64,000 bases of DNA from Actinoplanes sp. M2I2 (GTDB lineage Bacteria > Actinomycetota > Actinomycetes > Mycobacteriales > Micromonosporaceae), in assembly GCF_023544445.1 (NCBI RefSeq), contig NZ_JALPVJ010000020.1, positions 104,211 through 168,210 on the forward strand, in the 5' to 3' direction. How positions within the stretch are numbered: the first letter of the stretch is position 1; each line of letters opens with the position of its first letter. Made by a program: the position numbers and the translations under genes. Positions 6,836 to 15,442 of this stretch are shown in pieces. The notes under the pieces are model-generated. The model made no database searches. It was not told the origin of the DNA and saw nothing but the letters and a program-made list of their open reading frames with translations.

Positions 6836-7714
6836 TTACCGGCGCGGAGCGGTCGCCGGGCGGGCGGCTAGGCCGAGCGCGCGGGCCGTTCGTTCGTAGA
6901 CGAGAGTGGCCAGGTCGGCATCGAGGGCGGTCTTCGGCGGTGTTGTGGCCGCGCCCTTGGCGAAGTAGCCACCGTTCGGCGTGGGTGACGTCCCGGCCAT
7001 GGCGAGAAGGGCCGGGGTGTGGGCCGCCTTGGCGGGCGGCTGGGCCATGATGGCGCCGAGCGAGGAGGCCAGCTTGACCAGGCCGCCGGCCTTGGTGTGG
7101 AACCCCGTTCTGATGACGCCCGGATCGGCGCTGTAGGCGCTCATGCCCCCGGGAAGCCGGTCGGCCAGAGCTGTGGTGGCCAGCAGGTTGGCGAGCTTGG
7201 CCGTGCCGTACACGGTGATCTGCGAGTAACGATGCCGCCAGGAGATGCCGGTGACGTCCGGTTCGCCGCGGTCGAGCCGTCCCCGGGCCATGAGACCACT
7301 CGATATGTTGATGATCCGCGCGTCCGGCGCGAGAAGACCGTTGTCCAGCGCCAGGTGGGTGAGGTGGAACGGCGTCAGGTGGTTGAGGGCGTGGGTCAGC
7401 TCCATCCCGTCGGTGGTCTCGCCGTAGCCGGCGAAGGCGGCGCCGGCGTTGTTGACGAGCACGTCGACCTGCCCGACGGTGTCGCGCAACTGTGCGGCGA
7501 GGGCCCGGACGGCGTCGCGATCGACGAGGTCGGCATGCAGGGCGTGCACCGCATGGCCGTGCGCCCCGGCCACGAGGGTTTCCCTGGTGGCCGCGGCGCT
7601 GCGCGCGTTGCGCGTCACCGCAACGATGTCGAATCCGTCGGCCAGGAGCCGTCGAGCGATGGCCTGGCCCAGGCCCCCGGCCGCACCGGTGATGACCGCG
7701 GTTCTCCTGCTCAT
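6836..7714 (-). CDS. Short-chain dehydrogenase, co-transcribed with a dioxygenase
   Basis: This 292-residue SDR has the cofactor motif TGAAGGLG near residues 9-16, NNAGAA near 90, a catalytic Ser in NISSG and the pair VYGTAK. It is of the longer kind similar to retinol dehydrogenase/WW-domain oxidoreductase-like proteins. Its ATG overlaps the stop of the intradiol dioxygenase gene by four bases (ATGA), so the two are translationally coupled and probably serve one pathway, perhaps oxidation of an aromatic or alcohol substrate near ring cleavage. The substrate is not identifiable. It ends at a bidirectional terminator. Confidence 0.9.
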   Translation of the reverse strand: MSRRTAVITGAAGGLGQAIARRLLADGFDIVAVTRNARSAAATRETLVAGAHGHAVHALHADLVDRDAVRALAAQLRDTVGQVDVLVNNAGAAFAGYGETTDGMELTHALNHLTPFHLTHLALDNGLLAPDARIINISSGLMARGRLDRGEPDVTGISWRHRYSQITVYGTAKLANLLATTALADRLPGGMSAYSADPGVIRTGFHTKAGGLVKLASSLGAIMAQPPAKAAHTPALLAMAGTSPTPNGGYFAKGAATTPPKTALDADLATLVYERTARALGLAARPATAPRR

Positions 7715-8427
7715 GGCTGTACCCCATCTCGGCGCCGGACTTGGAGGGTGACGTCGGCCCGGTGGCCTTCCGTGGCCGGCCGGATGACCGGCCAGCTGCC
7801 GGGGGATCCCTTGGCCAGGCGGATCTCGATGTCGTGGGCATTCACGAACGGGCTCCGGCCGCGTCCGGCATACGGCGGCGCCGACTGGATCCGCGCGGTG
7901 AAGTCGTCGGGGAAATACAGTTCCGTACCGAGCAGGGACGTCGCGCCCAGGCTGACCCGGACGTGGATGTGGATGGTGCGCGGGGTGTACCAGCCCGGCA
8001 CGATGGTCTGGAACTCGACGAACCCGGCCGGGTCGGTGACCTGCTGTCCGCGCAGAAACATCGCGGCGTCGGTGGGCCGGAAGCGCCGCAGGCTCAAGGA
8101 CACCAGAGCCGGGAACTTGTCGGCGCCGTAGCGCTGGTAGCCGGAGTAGATGCCGTCGGCGTCGCAGTGCCAGACCTCGACGGTTGCCCCGGTCAGCGCG
8201 GACAGCGTGCCGGCTTCGACGACGCGGAGGCGGAGCAGGAGGGGGGCTCCGGGGCGGCCTTCCCGGATGTCCCGCCGCATCGGGGAGCCGGGCACGTGAT
8301 ACGGCCCATTTCCCTGGCCGGCCGTGGCCTGGTGCGGATCGAGGGTGGCGGCCCGGCGGATGTTCTCGCCATTGTCGAACCGCTTCAGCGCAGTCGTCAG
8401 TACCCGCCTGCGCACCCGGTCGCGCAT
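7711..8427 (-). CDS. Intradiol ring-cleavage dioxygenase
   Basis: This 238-residue non-haem iron(III) dioxygenase cleaves catechol-type rings between the hydroxyls. The iron ligands are visible: Tyr94 in GIYSGY, Tyr147 in PGWYTPR, and His153 and His155 in TIHIHV, with Arg150 in its usual place. The protein is of the shorter protocatechuate-dioxygenase-like type with no N-terminal dimer domain. I placed the start at MRDRV (8427). A longer frame back to 8517 would run through the operator region, and the residues it adds are not family-like. It forms an operon with the SDR and is divergent from a MarR regulator, which probably controls it. Confidence 0.85.
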   Translation of the reverse strand: MRDRVRRRVLTTALKRFDNGENIRRAATLDPHQATAGQGNGPYHVPGSPMRRDIREGRPGAPLLLRLRVVEAGTLSALTGATVEVWHCDADGIYSGYQRYGADKFPALVSLSLRRFRPTDAAMFLRGQQVTDPAGFVEFQTIVPGWYTPRTIHIHVRVSLGATSLLGTELYFPDDFTARIQSAPPYAGRGRSPFVNAHDIEIRLAKGSPGSWPVIRPATEGHRADVTLQVRRRDGVQP

Positions 8428-8465
8428 CCTGAGGTGTCGCACAGTCTGCCGCCTCCGTTCACTTG

Positions 8466-8540
8466 CTTGGAGTGTCCAAGTATCGACAGTGTGGGAGCAG
8501 AAGGTTGGAGTCGTCAAGTTTTGGAGTGTCCAAGTATGGT
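8466..8540. promoter_or_regulatory. Two MarR operators in the divergent promoter
   Basis: The palindrome CTTGGAGTGTCCAAG (8466-8480, perfect 6-base arms) recurs as TTGGAGTGTCCAA (8521-8533), each followed by GTAT or TAT. A degraded third half-match lies at 8505-8516. TATGGT (8535-8540) is a plausible -10 for the marR gene, ending six bases before its ATG. Control of both divergent operons by the adjacent MarR is inferred. Confidence 0.75.
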
Positions 8541-8546
8541 GAGCGG

Positions 8547-9029
8547 ATGGACGGCGAGTCGTTGACCTATCAGCTGCTGCGGCTGGTGCACGCCATGGAC
8601 GGCGCGACCAACGCCGCCATCGCGGACGTGCTGACCGAGCTCAAACTGACTCACGCGCTGGCCGACGCGCTGTGGCAGCTCGATCCGGCCGCCCCCGCCC
8701 CGTCGATGCGGCAGATGGCCGTCCGGCTGCGCTGCGACCCGTCGACCGTGACGTTCCTGGCCGACCGGTTGCAACAGCTGTCGTACGCGAAACGCACCGC
8801 GGCCCCCGGCGATCGGCGCACCAAGGTGCTCGAGCTGACCGATCAGGGTCGCGAGGCCCGCGACCGGCTGGTGGACGCGGCCACCACCCGTACACCCCTG
8901 GCCGGGCTCACCCCCGCCGAACAGCGCCGCCTGCACACCCTGCTGACGAGAGCGATGGCGCCTTCGGGAACGACGCCGTCTACGGTGATCCAGACCAGGC
9001 CCACCGCTTCTCACCAGGGGACCGCATGA
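8547..9029 (+). CDS. MarR-family transcriptional regulator
   Basis: This 160-residue winged-helix regulator has the recognition region around MRQMAVRLRCDPSTVTFLADRLQ (split here as MRQMAVRLRC and DPSTVTFLADRL, near residues 55-78) and the wing APGDRRTKVLELTDQG. I chose the ATG at 8547, next to a -10 and outside the operator; a longer frame from 8463 would translate the operators. It overlaps the downstream PLP enzyme gene by four bases and is divergent from the dioxygenase operon. MarR proteins beside aromatic degradation genes usually respond to a phenolic ligand; that is an inference here. Confidence 0.9.
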   Translation: MDGESLTYQLLRLVHAMDGATNAAIADVLTELKLTHALADALWQLDPAAPAPSMRQMAVRLRCDPSTVTFLADRLQQLSYAKRTAAPGDRRTKVLELTDQGREARDRLVDAATTRTPLAGLTPAEQRRLHTLLTRAMAPSGTTPSTVIQTRPTASHQGTA

Positions 9030-9925
9030 CTCGCCCGCCCATGATCGATCCGGTGGACCTCGGCACCTGGCCCACCCCGCTGGAGGAGGCCCCCCGGCTC
9101 GCCGCCCGCCTGGGGCTGGCCCAGCTGTGGTTCAAGCGCGACGACCTGCTCGGGCTCGGCGGTGGCGGCAACAAGATCCGCAAGCTGCGATACACCTGTG
9201 CCCAGGCCCTCGCTTCGGGAGCGGCCACGGTGGTCACCTCGGGGGCTCCGCAGAGCAACCACGCCCGGCTGACCGCCGCCGCGGCGGCCCGGCTCGGGCT
9301 CGCGTGTGTGCTGGTGCTGGGAGGCCGGCCGGTGCCTGAGCGGCGGGGGAACCTGGTGCTCGACGAGCTGGCCGGTGCGGAGATCGTCTGGGCCGGCGAC
9401 AGCCCGCTCGAGGCCGTGGTGGCCGCCGAGGCGGAGAAGCGCTCGGCCTACGTCATCCCCTTCGGCGGCTCCTCACCCGTTTCGATCCAGGGTTATGTCG
9501 AGTGCGGCCGGGAGCTCCGTGCCCAGGTGCCGGGCGTCGGCGACGTCGACGTGGTGGTGGCCCTCGGGTCCGGCGGGACGATGGCCGGGCTGGTCCGTGA
9601 GCTGGGACCGGCGCGGGTGATCGGGGTGGACTGCGGCGCCGTGCCCGACCCTCGTGCGACTGTCGCCGGGCTGCTCGGCGACGACGCCGACCCGGCCGCG
9701 TTGCGTATCGACGGTTCGCAGGTCGGCGCGGGCTACAGCACCCTCACCGAGGCGGTGCGGGCGGCGCTGACGACGACGGCCCGCGACGAAGGGGTCTTCC
9801 TGGACCCGACCTACACCGGCCGGGCGATGGCGGCGCTGCTGGAAGGCACCTTCACGCACGGCGATCGGGTGGTGTTCCTGCACAGCGGAGGGCTGCCCGG
9901 CCTGTTCGGTCACCCGCAGATCTGA
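9026..9925 (+). CDS. PLP-dependent D-cysteine desulfhydrase/ACC deaminase family enzyme
   Basis: This 299-residue fold-type II PLP enzyme has the Schiff-base lysine at Lys50 in GGNKIRKL, the SGAPQSNHAR motif near 73-82 that contacts the cofactor and substrate carboxylate, and the GSGGTMAG phosphate-binding loop near 180. The family contains D-cysteine desulfhydrase, 1-aminocyclopropane-1-carboxylate deaminase and L-cysteate lyase; the sequence alone does not decide, but D-cysteine desulfhydrase-like is the usual call. The ATG overlaps the marR stop by four bases. Coupling of this lyase to a MarR gene facing a ring-cleavage operon is unusual. Confidence 0.85.
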   Translation: MTRPPMIDPVDLGTWPTPLEEAPRLAARLGLAQLWFKRDDLLGLGGGGNKIRKLRYTCAQALASGAATVVTSGAPQSNHARLTAAAAARLGLACVLVLGGRPVPERRGNLVLDELAGAEIVWAGDSPLEAVVAAEAEKRSAYVIPFGGSSPVSIQGYVECGRELRAQVPGVGDVDVVVALGSGGTMAGLVRELGPARVIGVDCGAVPDPRATVAGLLGDDADPAALRIDGSQVGAGYSTLTEAVRAALTTTARDEGVFLDPTYTGRAMAALLEGTFTHGDRVVFLHSGGLPGLFGHPQI

Positions 9926-9941
9926 GGGTACGACCCGCCGG

Positions 9942-10397
9942 TCAATCCATCGGCAGCTCCTCCCAGCGCACATAGTCGGGGCCCTTCCCGGTGCGACAGA
10001 GGGCCTGCACGATCTCGACGACCAGAGCGGCCGGCACGGTCGACGTCTCCGGGCCGAACGTCCGGACCCCACTCGTACGCTCGTAGCGCAGCGTCACCTC
10101 GACCGCGTCGTCGTCCTTCAGGCGTGCGATGTGAGCGACTCCGTCGTCGTGAACGATGACGTAGGAGACGGTGGGATGGCCGACCAGGAACTGCACCATC
10201 AGCGGGAGCCCGGAGGTCGGCCGCTCGGCCAGCAGGTCGACCTCGCACAGCGCGCCGGCGAAAGAAGCATCGAGCTCCACGCTCTCGACCAGCCGGCGCA
10301 GCTGCTCGCTGTTCCGGACGCTCATCCGGGCTGTTCCGGTCTGCTCGGTGCCCCATCGCGCGAGGAAACCGGATGGCGCCGTATCGGATCGTGTCAT
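9942..10397 (-). CDS. Imm1-like immunity protein
   Basis: This 151-residue protein has a C-terminal half (from about residue 70) of alternating strands ending in a helix and the words LCRTGKGPDYVRWEEL. This matches the pattern of the Imm1 immunity family, found downstream of polymorphic or contact-dependent toxins, which typically ends in an acidic helix and a Trp-Glu. The start at MTRSD (10397) is preferred to a longer frame to 10523 because the added part is basic and low in complexity. No toxin gene is adjacent in the window, so it is an orphan; the assignment is moderate. It converges with the PLP enzyme gene. Confidence 0.5.
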   Translation of the reverse strand: MTRSDTAPSGFLARWGTEQTGTARMSVRNSEQLRRLVESVELDASFAGALCEVDLLAERPTSGLPLMVQFLVGHPTVSYVIVHDDGVAHIARLKDDDAVEVTLRYERTSGVRTFGPETSTVPAALVVEIVQALCRTGKGPDYVRWEELPMD

Positions 10398-10516
10398 CGC
10401 TGCACCCTGTTCTTTCGTCCGCATCACTGTTGTCCGCAACGGGTCACCCCGTGGTGTCCATGCTCGTTCGCCACCGGCCGTCCGGCTTTCGCGCCGGCGC
10501 AGAGTTGTTGCTCCAG

Positions 10517-10538
10517 GGCGCACTCACCCGGGTGCGCC
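10517..10538. repeat. Perfect inverted repeat in the Imm1/SDR divergent region
   Basis: Arms GGCGCAC and GTGCGCC enclose an eight-base loop, about 95 bases before the SDR start. It could be an operator or an mRNA hairpin; no adjacent regulator is present. The surrounding region 10398-10633 shows nothing else that I can name. Confidence 0.4.
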
Positions 10539-10633
10539 TACGGACAAACCTTGTGCGTCCACCCGAAAGGCCGGGCCGGGCCGCGGCGGCATTGTTGGCG
10601 ACGTCAAGCCGGCAATTGTGGGAGGAGCACTTC

Positions 10634-11383
10634 ATGGCTGTGGAGAATCTGCAGGGCAAGGTCGCGCTGGTCACCGGGGGGAGCCGCGGGCTCGGGGCGG
10701 CGTCGGCCCGGCGCCTGGCCGAGGCCGGAGCGGACGTCGCCATCGCGTACGAGAAGTCCGCCGACAGGGCGAAAGAAGTCGTCCGGGAATTGGAGGGTCT
10801 CGGCGTTTCCGCGATGGCTGTCCGCGCCGACCAGGGGAACCGGAACGACGTGAAGAATCTGGTCGCGCAGGTGGTCGGGCAATTCGGCCGCATCGACATT
10901 CTGGTCAACAGCGCCGGGATCTTCCTGGGCGGTCCGATGGGCTCATTGACGCCGGAACAGAACGACCGGCTCTGGGCGGTGAATGTGCACGGAGTGGTGG
11001 CGACCACCACGGAGGCGGTGGCCCACATGCCCGACGGTGGCCGCGTCATCAGCATGGGCACCATCGCGGCGCAGCGGGCGTTCATGGCCGGCTTCGGCGA
11101 CTACGCCGCCACCAAGGCGGCGCTGAGCATCTACGGCCGGTCGTGGGCGCACGAGCTCGCCCCGCGGAGGATCACCGTCAACACGGTCGTGTCCGCCTTC
11201 GCCGAGACGGACATGGGCATTCCCGAGGACAGCGATCTCGGCCGGCGGCTGCTCGGTCTCGCCCCGCTCCACCGGTACGCCAAGCCCGCCGAGGTGGCGG
11301 CGGCCGTGGCCTTCCTGGCCGGCCCGGAGGCCTCCTACGTCACCGGAGTCGACATCACCGTCGACGGCGGCTGGAACGCCTGA
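10634..11383 (+). CDS. FabG-like short-chain dehydrogenase
   Basis: This 249-residue classical SDR has TGGSRGLG near residues 15-22, the NSAGI motif near 92, a catalytic Ser in SMGT, YAATK as the Tyr-Lys pair and the C-terminal VTGVDITVDGGW that is typical of 3-oxoacyl-reductase-like and glucose dehydrogenase-like members. A strong GGAGGAG lies seven bases before the ATG. The gene stands alone between an Imm1-like gene and a convergent AraC gene, with a hairpin terminator after the stop. The substrate is unknown. Confidence 0.9.
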   Translation: MAVENLQGKVALVTGGSRGLGAASARRLAEAGADVAIAYEKSADRAKEVVRELEGLGVSAMAVRADQGNRNDVKNLVAQVVGQFGRIDILVNSAGIFLGGPMGSLTPEQNDRLWAVNVHGVVATTTEAVAHMPDGGRVISMGTIAAQRAFMAGFGDYAATKAALSIYGRSWAHELAPRRITVNTVVSAFAETDMGIPEDSDLGRRLLGLAPLHRYAKPAEVAAAVAFLAGPEASYVTGVDITVDGGWNA

Positions 11384-11395
11384 TGCGCTCGCGCT

Positions 11396-11426
11396 CGGCC
11401 ACCGGGACTTCCCGTCGCGGTGGCCG
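11396..11426. terminator. Hairpin between convergent SDR and AraC genes
   Basis: CGGCCACCG (11396-11404) and CGGTGGCCG (11418-11426) form a perfect nine-base stem with a 13-base loop directly after the SDR stop. It can serve both strands. Confidence 0.7.
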
Positions 11427-11437
11427 GGACGCCGGGC

Positions 11438-12406
11438 TCAGCTGCCGGGCACGCCCTGGCGCGCTTCCCGGGGGGTGATCGTGAACTCCTGGCGGAAGGC
11501 GGTGCTGAACGCGGCGTGGCTGCCGAAACCGCACGAGCCGGCGATCTGCCCGATCGAGTACGGCGCCCAGTCGACGCTGCTCAGCCGGACCCGGGCCAGA
11601 CGCAGCCGCTCCTCGCGGATGAGGTCACGGGGTGTCGTGCCGGACGCCTGCAACACCTGCTGCACGTAGCGGGCCGACCAGCCCAGCTCGCGGGCGATGG
11701 TCGCCACCCCGAGATCCCGGTCACCCGCGTGACGCCGGACGTACCGCCGGATGTCGGCCTCGACCAGGGCCCGGCGCTCGGGCGGCGCCGCCGACGTCTC
11801 GCCCTCGGACGCCAGCCGGATCAGATCGACCAGCCGCTCGCCCGTGGCGGCGAACATCGCATCGGAGAAGTGGTCCTTCTCCTCCTGCACCGTGGTCACG
11901 GCCTGCCGGATGAGGCGGCCGAGCCCGGTCGTGCCGTCGAAGACGCGGGGCTCGCGCGACCAGCCGGTCCCGCCGACGAGGCCGTCCTCCGGCATGATGA
12001 ACGCGATCGACGTGAAGTCGGCCCGGTGCGCGAAGGCGTACGGCTGGTCGACGTCGCACAGGGCCATCTGGCCGGGCTGGATCTCACTGGCTGCGGATCC
12101 CTGCTGTACCCACGCGCTCCCGCTGAGCGGGACGACGAGCTCGAAGGCGCCCCGGGGGTCCCGGCGGATGTGACCGCGCTGCCGATCGACCTGCTGGGCG
12201 CCGTCCGAGCAGTGCGCCAGGCTGTAACCGGTGGAGCGGTGCCAGCTCAGCCGGCCCGTAAACCGGTTGTCCGGGGCGTCCGTCCGGATCCGGCTCGCGC
12301 CGTGCAGGTCTTTGAACATCTCGTCCCACCCGCTGGCGGAATGGATCGCGACGCCACGGTCGGGGGAGCTCACCTGGCGAGTGTAGCCGCGGCGCGGTGG
12401 CTCCAT
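11438..12406 (-). CDS. AraC-family transcriptional regulator
   Basis: This 322-residue protein has an N-terminal cupin-like sensor of the AraC_binding_2 kind (residues about 50-200, with GRLSWHRSTGYSLAHCSDG and IQPGQMALCDVDQPYAF) and two C-terminal helix-turn-helix motifs (ATIARELGWSARYVQQVL, and IGQIAGSCGFGSHAAFSTAF followed by TPREAR). The start at 12406 is uncertain; a GTG at 12373 is possible. It lies 18 bases downstream of the kinase gene on the same strand, so it may be read from the two-component operon promoter. The target genes are unknown. Confidence 0.85.
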   Translation of the reverse strand: MEPPRRGYTRQVSSPDRGVAIHSASGWDEMFKDLHGASRIRTDAPDNRFTGRLSWHRSTGYSLAHCSDGAQQVDRQRGHIRRDPRGAFELVVPLSGSAWVQQGSAASEIQPGQMALCDVDQPYAFAHRADFTSIAFIMPEDGLVGGTGWSREPRVFDGTTGLGRLIRQAVTTVQEEKDHFSDAMFAATGERLVDLIRLASEGETSAAPPERRALVEADIRRYVRRHAGDRDLGVATIARELGWSARYVQQVLQASGTTPRDLIREERLRLARVRLSSVDWAPYSIGQIAGSCGFGSHAAFSTAFRQEFTITPREARQGVPGS

Positions 12407-12424
12407 CCGCTCTCGGGCCGGGGG

Positions 12425-14227
12425 TCAGGCGGTCAGCGGCAGCCGGGCACTGACCACTCCGCCGGCGTCGCCGGGGTCGGCGGTGAGGGTGCCGCCGAGC
12501 ATCTCCGCCCGCTCGCGCATCGACGTCAGCCCGCACCCGGGGATCCACGGCCCGGTGCCCGGCCCGTTGCCCGGCCCGTCGTCCCGGACCTCGACGGCGA
12601 GGGCCGACTCCTGCAGTCCCAGGGTGACCGTCGCCTGCCGGCCGCGGGAGTGCCGGGCGGCGTTGGTCAACGCTTCGACGACGATGCGGTACGCCGTCAC
12701 TTCCACCGCGGCCGGCAACCCGGGCAGCGGCGCCGTGACCCGCACGTCGACGGTCATCGGGTGGCCGTCCGAGTCGAGCAGATGCTGGGCCTGCTGACGG
12801 ATGGTCCGTTCCAGCCCGACCTGGTCGAGGCTGGGTGGCCGCAGGCCCTCGACCAACCGGCGCACCTCGACGATCGCCTCCCCGGCCTCGGCCCGTACGC
12901 CCGAGAGCAGCTCGGCGGCGCGCGCGGGATCCCGGTGCACGAGGTTGCGGGCGGCGTCGGCGGCGTAGGCCACCCCGGTCAGCCGGGGGCCGATGCCGTC
13001 GTGCAGGTCGCGGCGCAGCCGCCGGCGCTCCTCCTCGATCGCCGAGACCACGACGGCGCGGGACGCCTGCAGCTCGGTGCGCAGCCGGCGCGCCTGCATG
13101 AGCTGGGTGAGAGCCGGCGCCAGGACGGCCACGACCTGGTGGTCGCCGGGTCGCAGCGCCTGATCCGGTCGCAGCCCGATCTCGAGTGCACCCAGCGTGT
13201 CGTCCCCGGCGACCAGGTCACACCGCACGACCGACTCCGGCGGGCGCCCGCTGACCGCGACCGGCCGGCCGCACTCGTCGAGCAGGGCCGCGTACGGCAG
13301 AGCCAGCGACTCGCGCAGAGAGCGCAGGGCGGGCACCGGGTCGTCGCCGAGCCGTTCCCCGATGCGGGACGCGGCCCGCATCGGATCGCTGCGGGCGCCG
13401 AACAGCAGGAGCTCGATGACCTGCCGGAAGAGCCGGGCGAAGGGCGCATATCCCAGGGCGCACGCGGCCGCGACGAGCCCGAGCGTGCCCGGCGCCAGCG
13501 TGACCGGTCTCCCGGCGACCGTCTCGGTCAGCGCCAGCACAGCCGCGAAAACGCTGACCACGAGAAGCACGGTGATCGAGTGGACGCTGACGTTGAGCAT
13601 GATGGAGCGGACATCGCGCACGTCCGGCGCGGCCAGGCCGATGCCGAGGCACCCGAGCGCAACGATCCAGACGACGAGACAGAGAACGGCCAGGGGCTCG
13701 TACGGGATGGCGAAGCTCGCGATGACGGCGAGCAGCGGCCCCGGAACCGTGCCGAGCGCCAGCCATTGCAGGGCCCGCCGTTCGCGGCTGCCGGTGTGCT
13801 CGTAGCGCCACCACTGCGCGGCCAGCAGCAGCAGGTACGCCACCAGCTCGCTCAGCCCGCTCCGGGCGAACATCTCCGGGTAGACGAGCGCCAGGCCACC
13901 GGACAGGCCCACCACGGCCACCGCTGTCCAGCCGAGCCCGGCGGGCGGCCGGTCATCGGGGTAGAGCACGAGCGCCAGCGGGAGAAGCACGACGAGGCTC
14001 AGCGCCCACAACCGGTCCGGCCCGGCGCCGGGGCCCGTCGTGAGTCGCAGCAGGACGGACAGCAGACCGGCCAGCCCGGCGGCCAGCAGCAGGCTCAGCT
14101 GCCGTACCGGGACGGCGTGGGCCGGCCAGACCCGGCGCCGGACCGTGAACAGGACCAGGACCGCGCCGGCGAGCAGGGCCAGACCGGCACCGAGCGGAAG
14201 CCACCCGGTCCACACCACCCGGGTCAT
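12425..14227 (-). CDS. NarL-type sensor histidine kinase
   Basis: This 600-residue membrane kinase has roughly eight to nine membrane spans in residues 10-260 and a GAF-like spacer at about 270-370. The HisKA_3 dimerisation domain carries the phosphorylated His in RRDLHDGIGPRLTGV near residue 404, and a HATPase domain has NAARHSRGR and DDGPGNG. This class senses at the membrane and phosphorylates a LuxR-type response regulator, here the gene immediately upstream, whose stop overlaps this start by four bases. The signal is unknown. The multi-span sensor resembles those linked to lipid or cell-envelope cues, but this is not proven. Confidence 0.9.
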   Translation of the reverse strand: MTRVVWTGWLPLGAGLALLAGAVLVLFTVRRRVWPAHAVPVRQLSLLLAAGLAGLLSVLLRLTTGPGAGPDRLWALSLVVLLPLALVLYPDDRPPAGLGWTAVAVVGLSGGLALVYPEMFARSGLSELVAYLLLLAAQWWRYEHTGSRERRALQWLALGTVPGPLLAVIASFAIPYEPLAVLCLVVWIVALGCLGIGLAAPDVRDVRSIMLNVSVHSITVLLVVSVFAAVLALTETVAGRPVTLAPGTLGLVAAACALGYAPFARLFRQVIELLLFGARSDPMRAASRIGERLGDDPVPALRSLRESLALPYAALLDECGRPVAVSGRPPESVVRCDLVAGDDTLGALEIGLRPDQALRPGDHQVVAVLAPALTQLMQARRLRTELQASRAVVVSAIEEERRRLRRDLHDGIGPRLTGVAYAADAARNLVHRDPARAAELLSGVRAEAGEAIVEVRRLVEGLRPPSLDQVGLERTIRQQAQHLLDSDGHPMTVDVRVTAPLPGLPAAVEVTAYRIVVEALTNAARHSRGRQATVTLGLQESALAVEVRDDGPGNGPGTGPWIPGCGLTSMRERAEMLGGTLTADPGDAGGVVSARLPLTA

Positions 14228-14892
14228 GCCGGGCGGCCCCGGCCCAGGCCGCCGTCGCGGGCCCGGACGATGGCCGCCGAACGATCGGTGACCTGCAGCT
14301 TGGCGAAGATCGACGACAGATGGTTGGCCACGGTCTTGGGGGCGAGCCCGAGCGATTGCCCGACGGCCGCGTTCCGCCGGCCCTGCGCCACCAGTTCGAG
14401 CACGTCGCGCTCGCGCGGGGTGAGCTCGGGGAACGGCTCCGTGCGGTCGGCCGTCCCGCGGGAGAACACGCCCAGGACCCGGGCCGCCACGCCGGGACCG
14501 AAGATCGCCTCACCGGCCACGACCGCCTTCAGGGCCCGGTCGATCTCCTCCTGCGCGGCCCCCTTGAGCAGGTAACCGCGGGCGCCGGCCTGCATGGCGC
14601 TGAACACCACGTCGTCGTCCTCGGCCATGGACAGCACCAGGACGGCCGCCGTGGGGCAGGCCCGGACGATGCGCCGGGTGGCCTCCACACCGTCCACCCG
14701 CGGCATCATCACATCCATGATCACCGCATCCGGCCGGTGCAGGAGCACCTCGCGGACGGCCTGCTCGCCGTCGGCGGCCTCGCCCACCACCGCGAAGCCC
14801 TCGAACGACTCGATCAGCGCCCGCAGGCCGCCGCGGACCACCGGGTGGTCGTCCACGAGGACCACGGTGATCGGACCGTCCGGCGGCGTCAT
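14224..14892 (-). CDS. NarL/LuxR-type response regulator
   Basis: This 222-residue regulator has a receiver domain with acidic pocket DD at 14-15, phosphoacceptor Asp60 in AVIMDVMMP and the conserved Lys in LLKGA near 110, followed by a LuxR helix-turn-helix (LTPRERDVLELVAQGRRN, VGQSLGLAPKTVANHLSSIF) in residues about 150-210. It is first in the operon with its cognate kinase (four-base overlap) and an AraC gene. The promoter must lie within 14893-15066, where I recognise no operator. Confidence 0.92.
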   Translation of the reverse strand: MTPPDGPITVVLVDDHPVVRGGLRALIESFEGFAVVGEAADGEQAVREVLLHRPDAVIMDVMMPRVDGVEATRRIVRACPTAAVLVLSMAEDDDVVFSAMQAGARGYLLKGAAQEEIDRALKAVVAGEAIFGPGVAARVLGVFSRGTADRTEPFPELTPRERDVLELVAQGRRNAAVGQSLGLAPKTVANHLSSIFAKLQVTDRSAAIVRARDGGLGRGRPA

Positions 14893-15066
14893 GCGTCCAT
14901 GATGAGGGCTGCACCCGGCGCCGGCCCAGGACTATCTTCCCGGGTGGGGCCGGGAGGAGTCCCGGCCCGGCAGGTCGGTGGACCGATTCGGCGGGAGGCG
15001 ACCCGCCCGCAGACTCGACCCACCGGCGCCGATCAGCGGTGCTCGTCCGACTCGGGAGTGTCACCC

Positions 15067-15438
15067 ATGCAGCTCACCAGGCTCAACAAGGCCGGACTGA
15101 TCATCGCCTTCCTGCTCGGACTGCTCGATGTCAGCGCACCGTTCCAGCCGACCCCGGACGGCCAGGACGGCCCGCCGTACGCCATCCTGCTGATCGACGC
15201 GGTGCTCGGTGTGATCACGGTGATCGCCGTGGTGATGGCCTGGCGCACCGGCCGCCGCGGCGCTGTCCGGGTCGCGGCCGGCGCCCGGATCATCTCCGTG
15301 GTCACCGCGCTGCCGGCCTTCTTCGTCGACGTGCCCGCGGCTCTGCAGGCGCTGGTCGGGTTGTTCGCCGTCGTCACCATCGCCAGTGTCGCGTTGATGC
15401 TCGCCCCCTCCCGGCGGCCGGTGACCGTACGGGACTGA
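15067..15438 (+). CDS. Small four-span membrane protein
   Basis: This 123-residue hydrophobic protein has four predicted membrane spans (about 8-24, 36-58, 68-88 and 92-112) and a basic C-terminus. No family is recognised. It starts about 175 bases from the divergent two-component operon and could be a target of that response regulator. Downstream it converges with a decayed glycosidase gene whose runaway reading frame is antisense to it. Confidence 0.7.
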   Translation: MQLTRLNKAGLIIAFLLGLLDVSAPFQPTPDGQDGPPYAILLIDAVLGVITVIAVVMAWRTGRRGAVRVAAGARIISVVTALPAFFVDVPAALQALVGLFAVVTIASVALMLAPSRRPVTVRD

Positions 15439-15442
15439 CCGG

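Noticed and set aside
11420..14575. A very long open frame on the plus strand
   Set aside because: It is antisense to the AraC, kinase and response regulator genes; long antisense frames are usual at this base composition and the translation has no recognisable domain.
15033..15440. Continuation of the glycosidase remnant frame to 15033 as real protein
   Set aside because: It is antisense to a good membrane protein gene with typical codon-position composition and loses all similarity after the trefoil piece.
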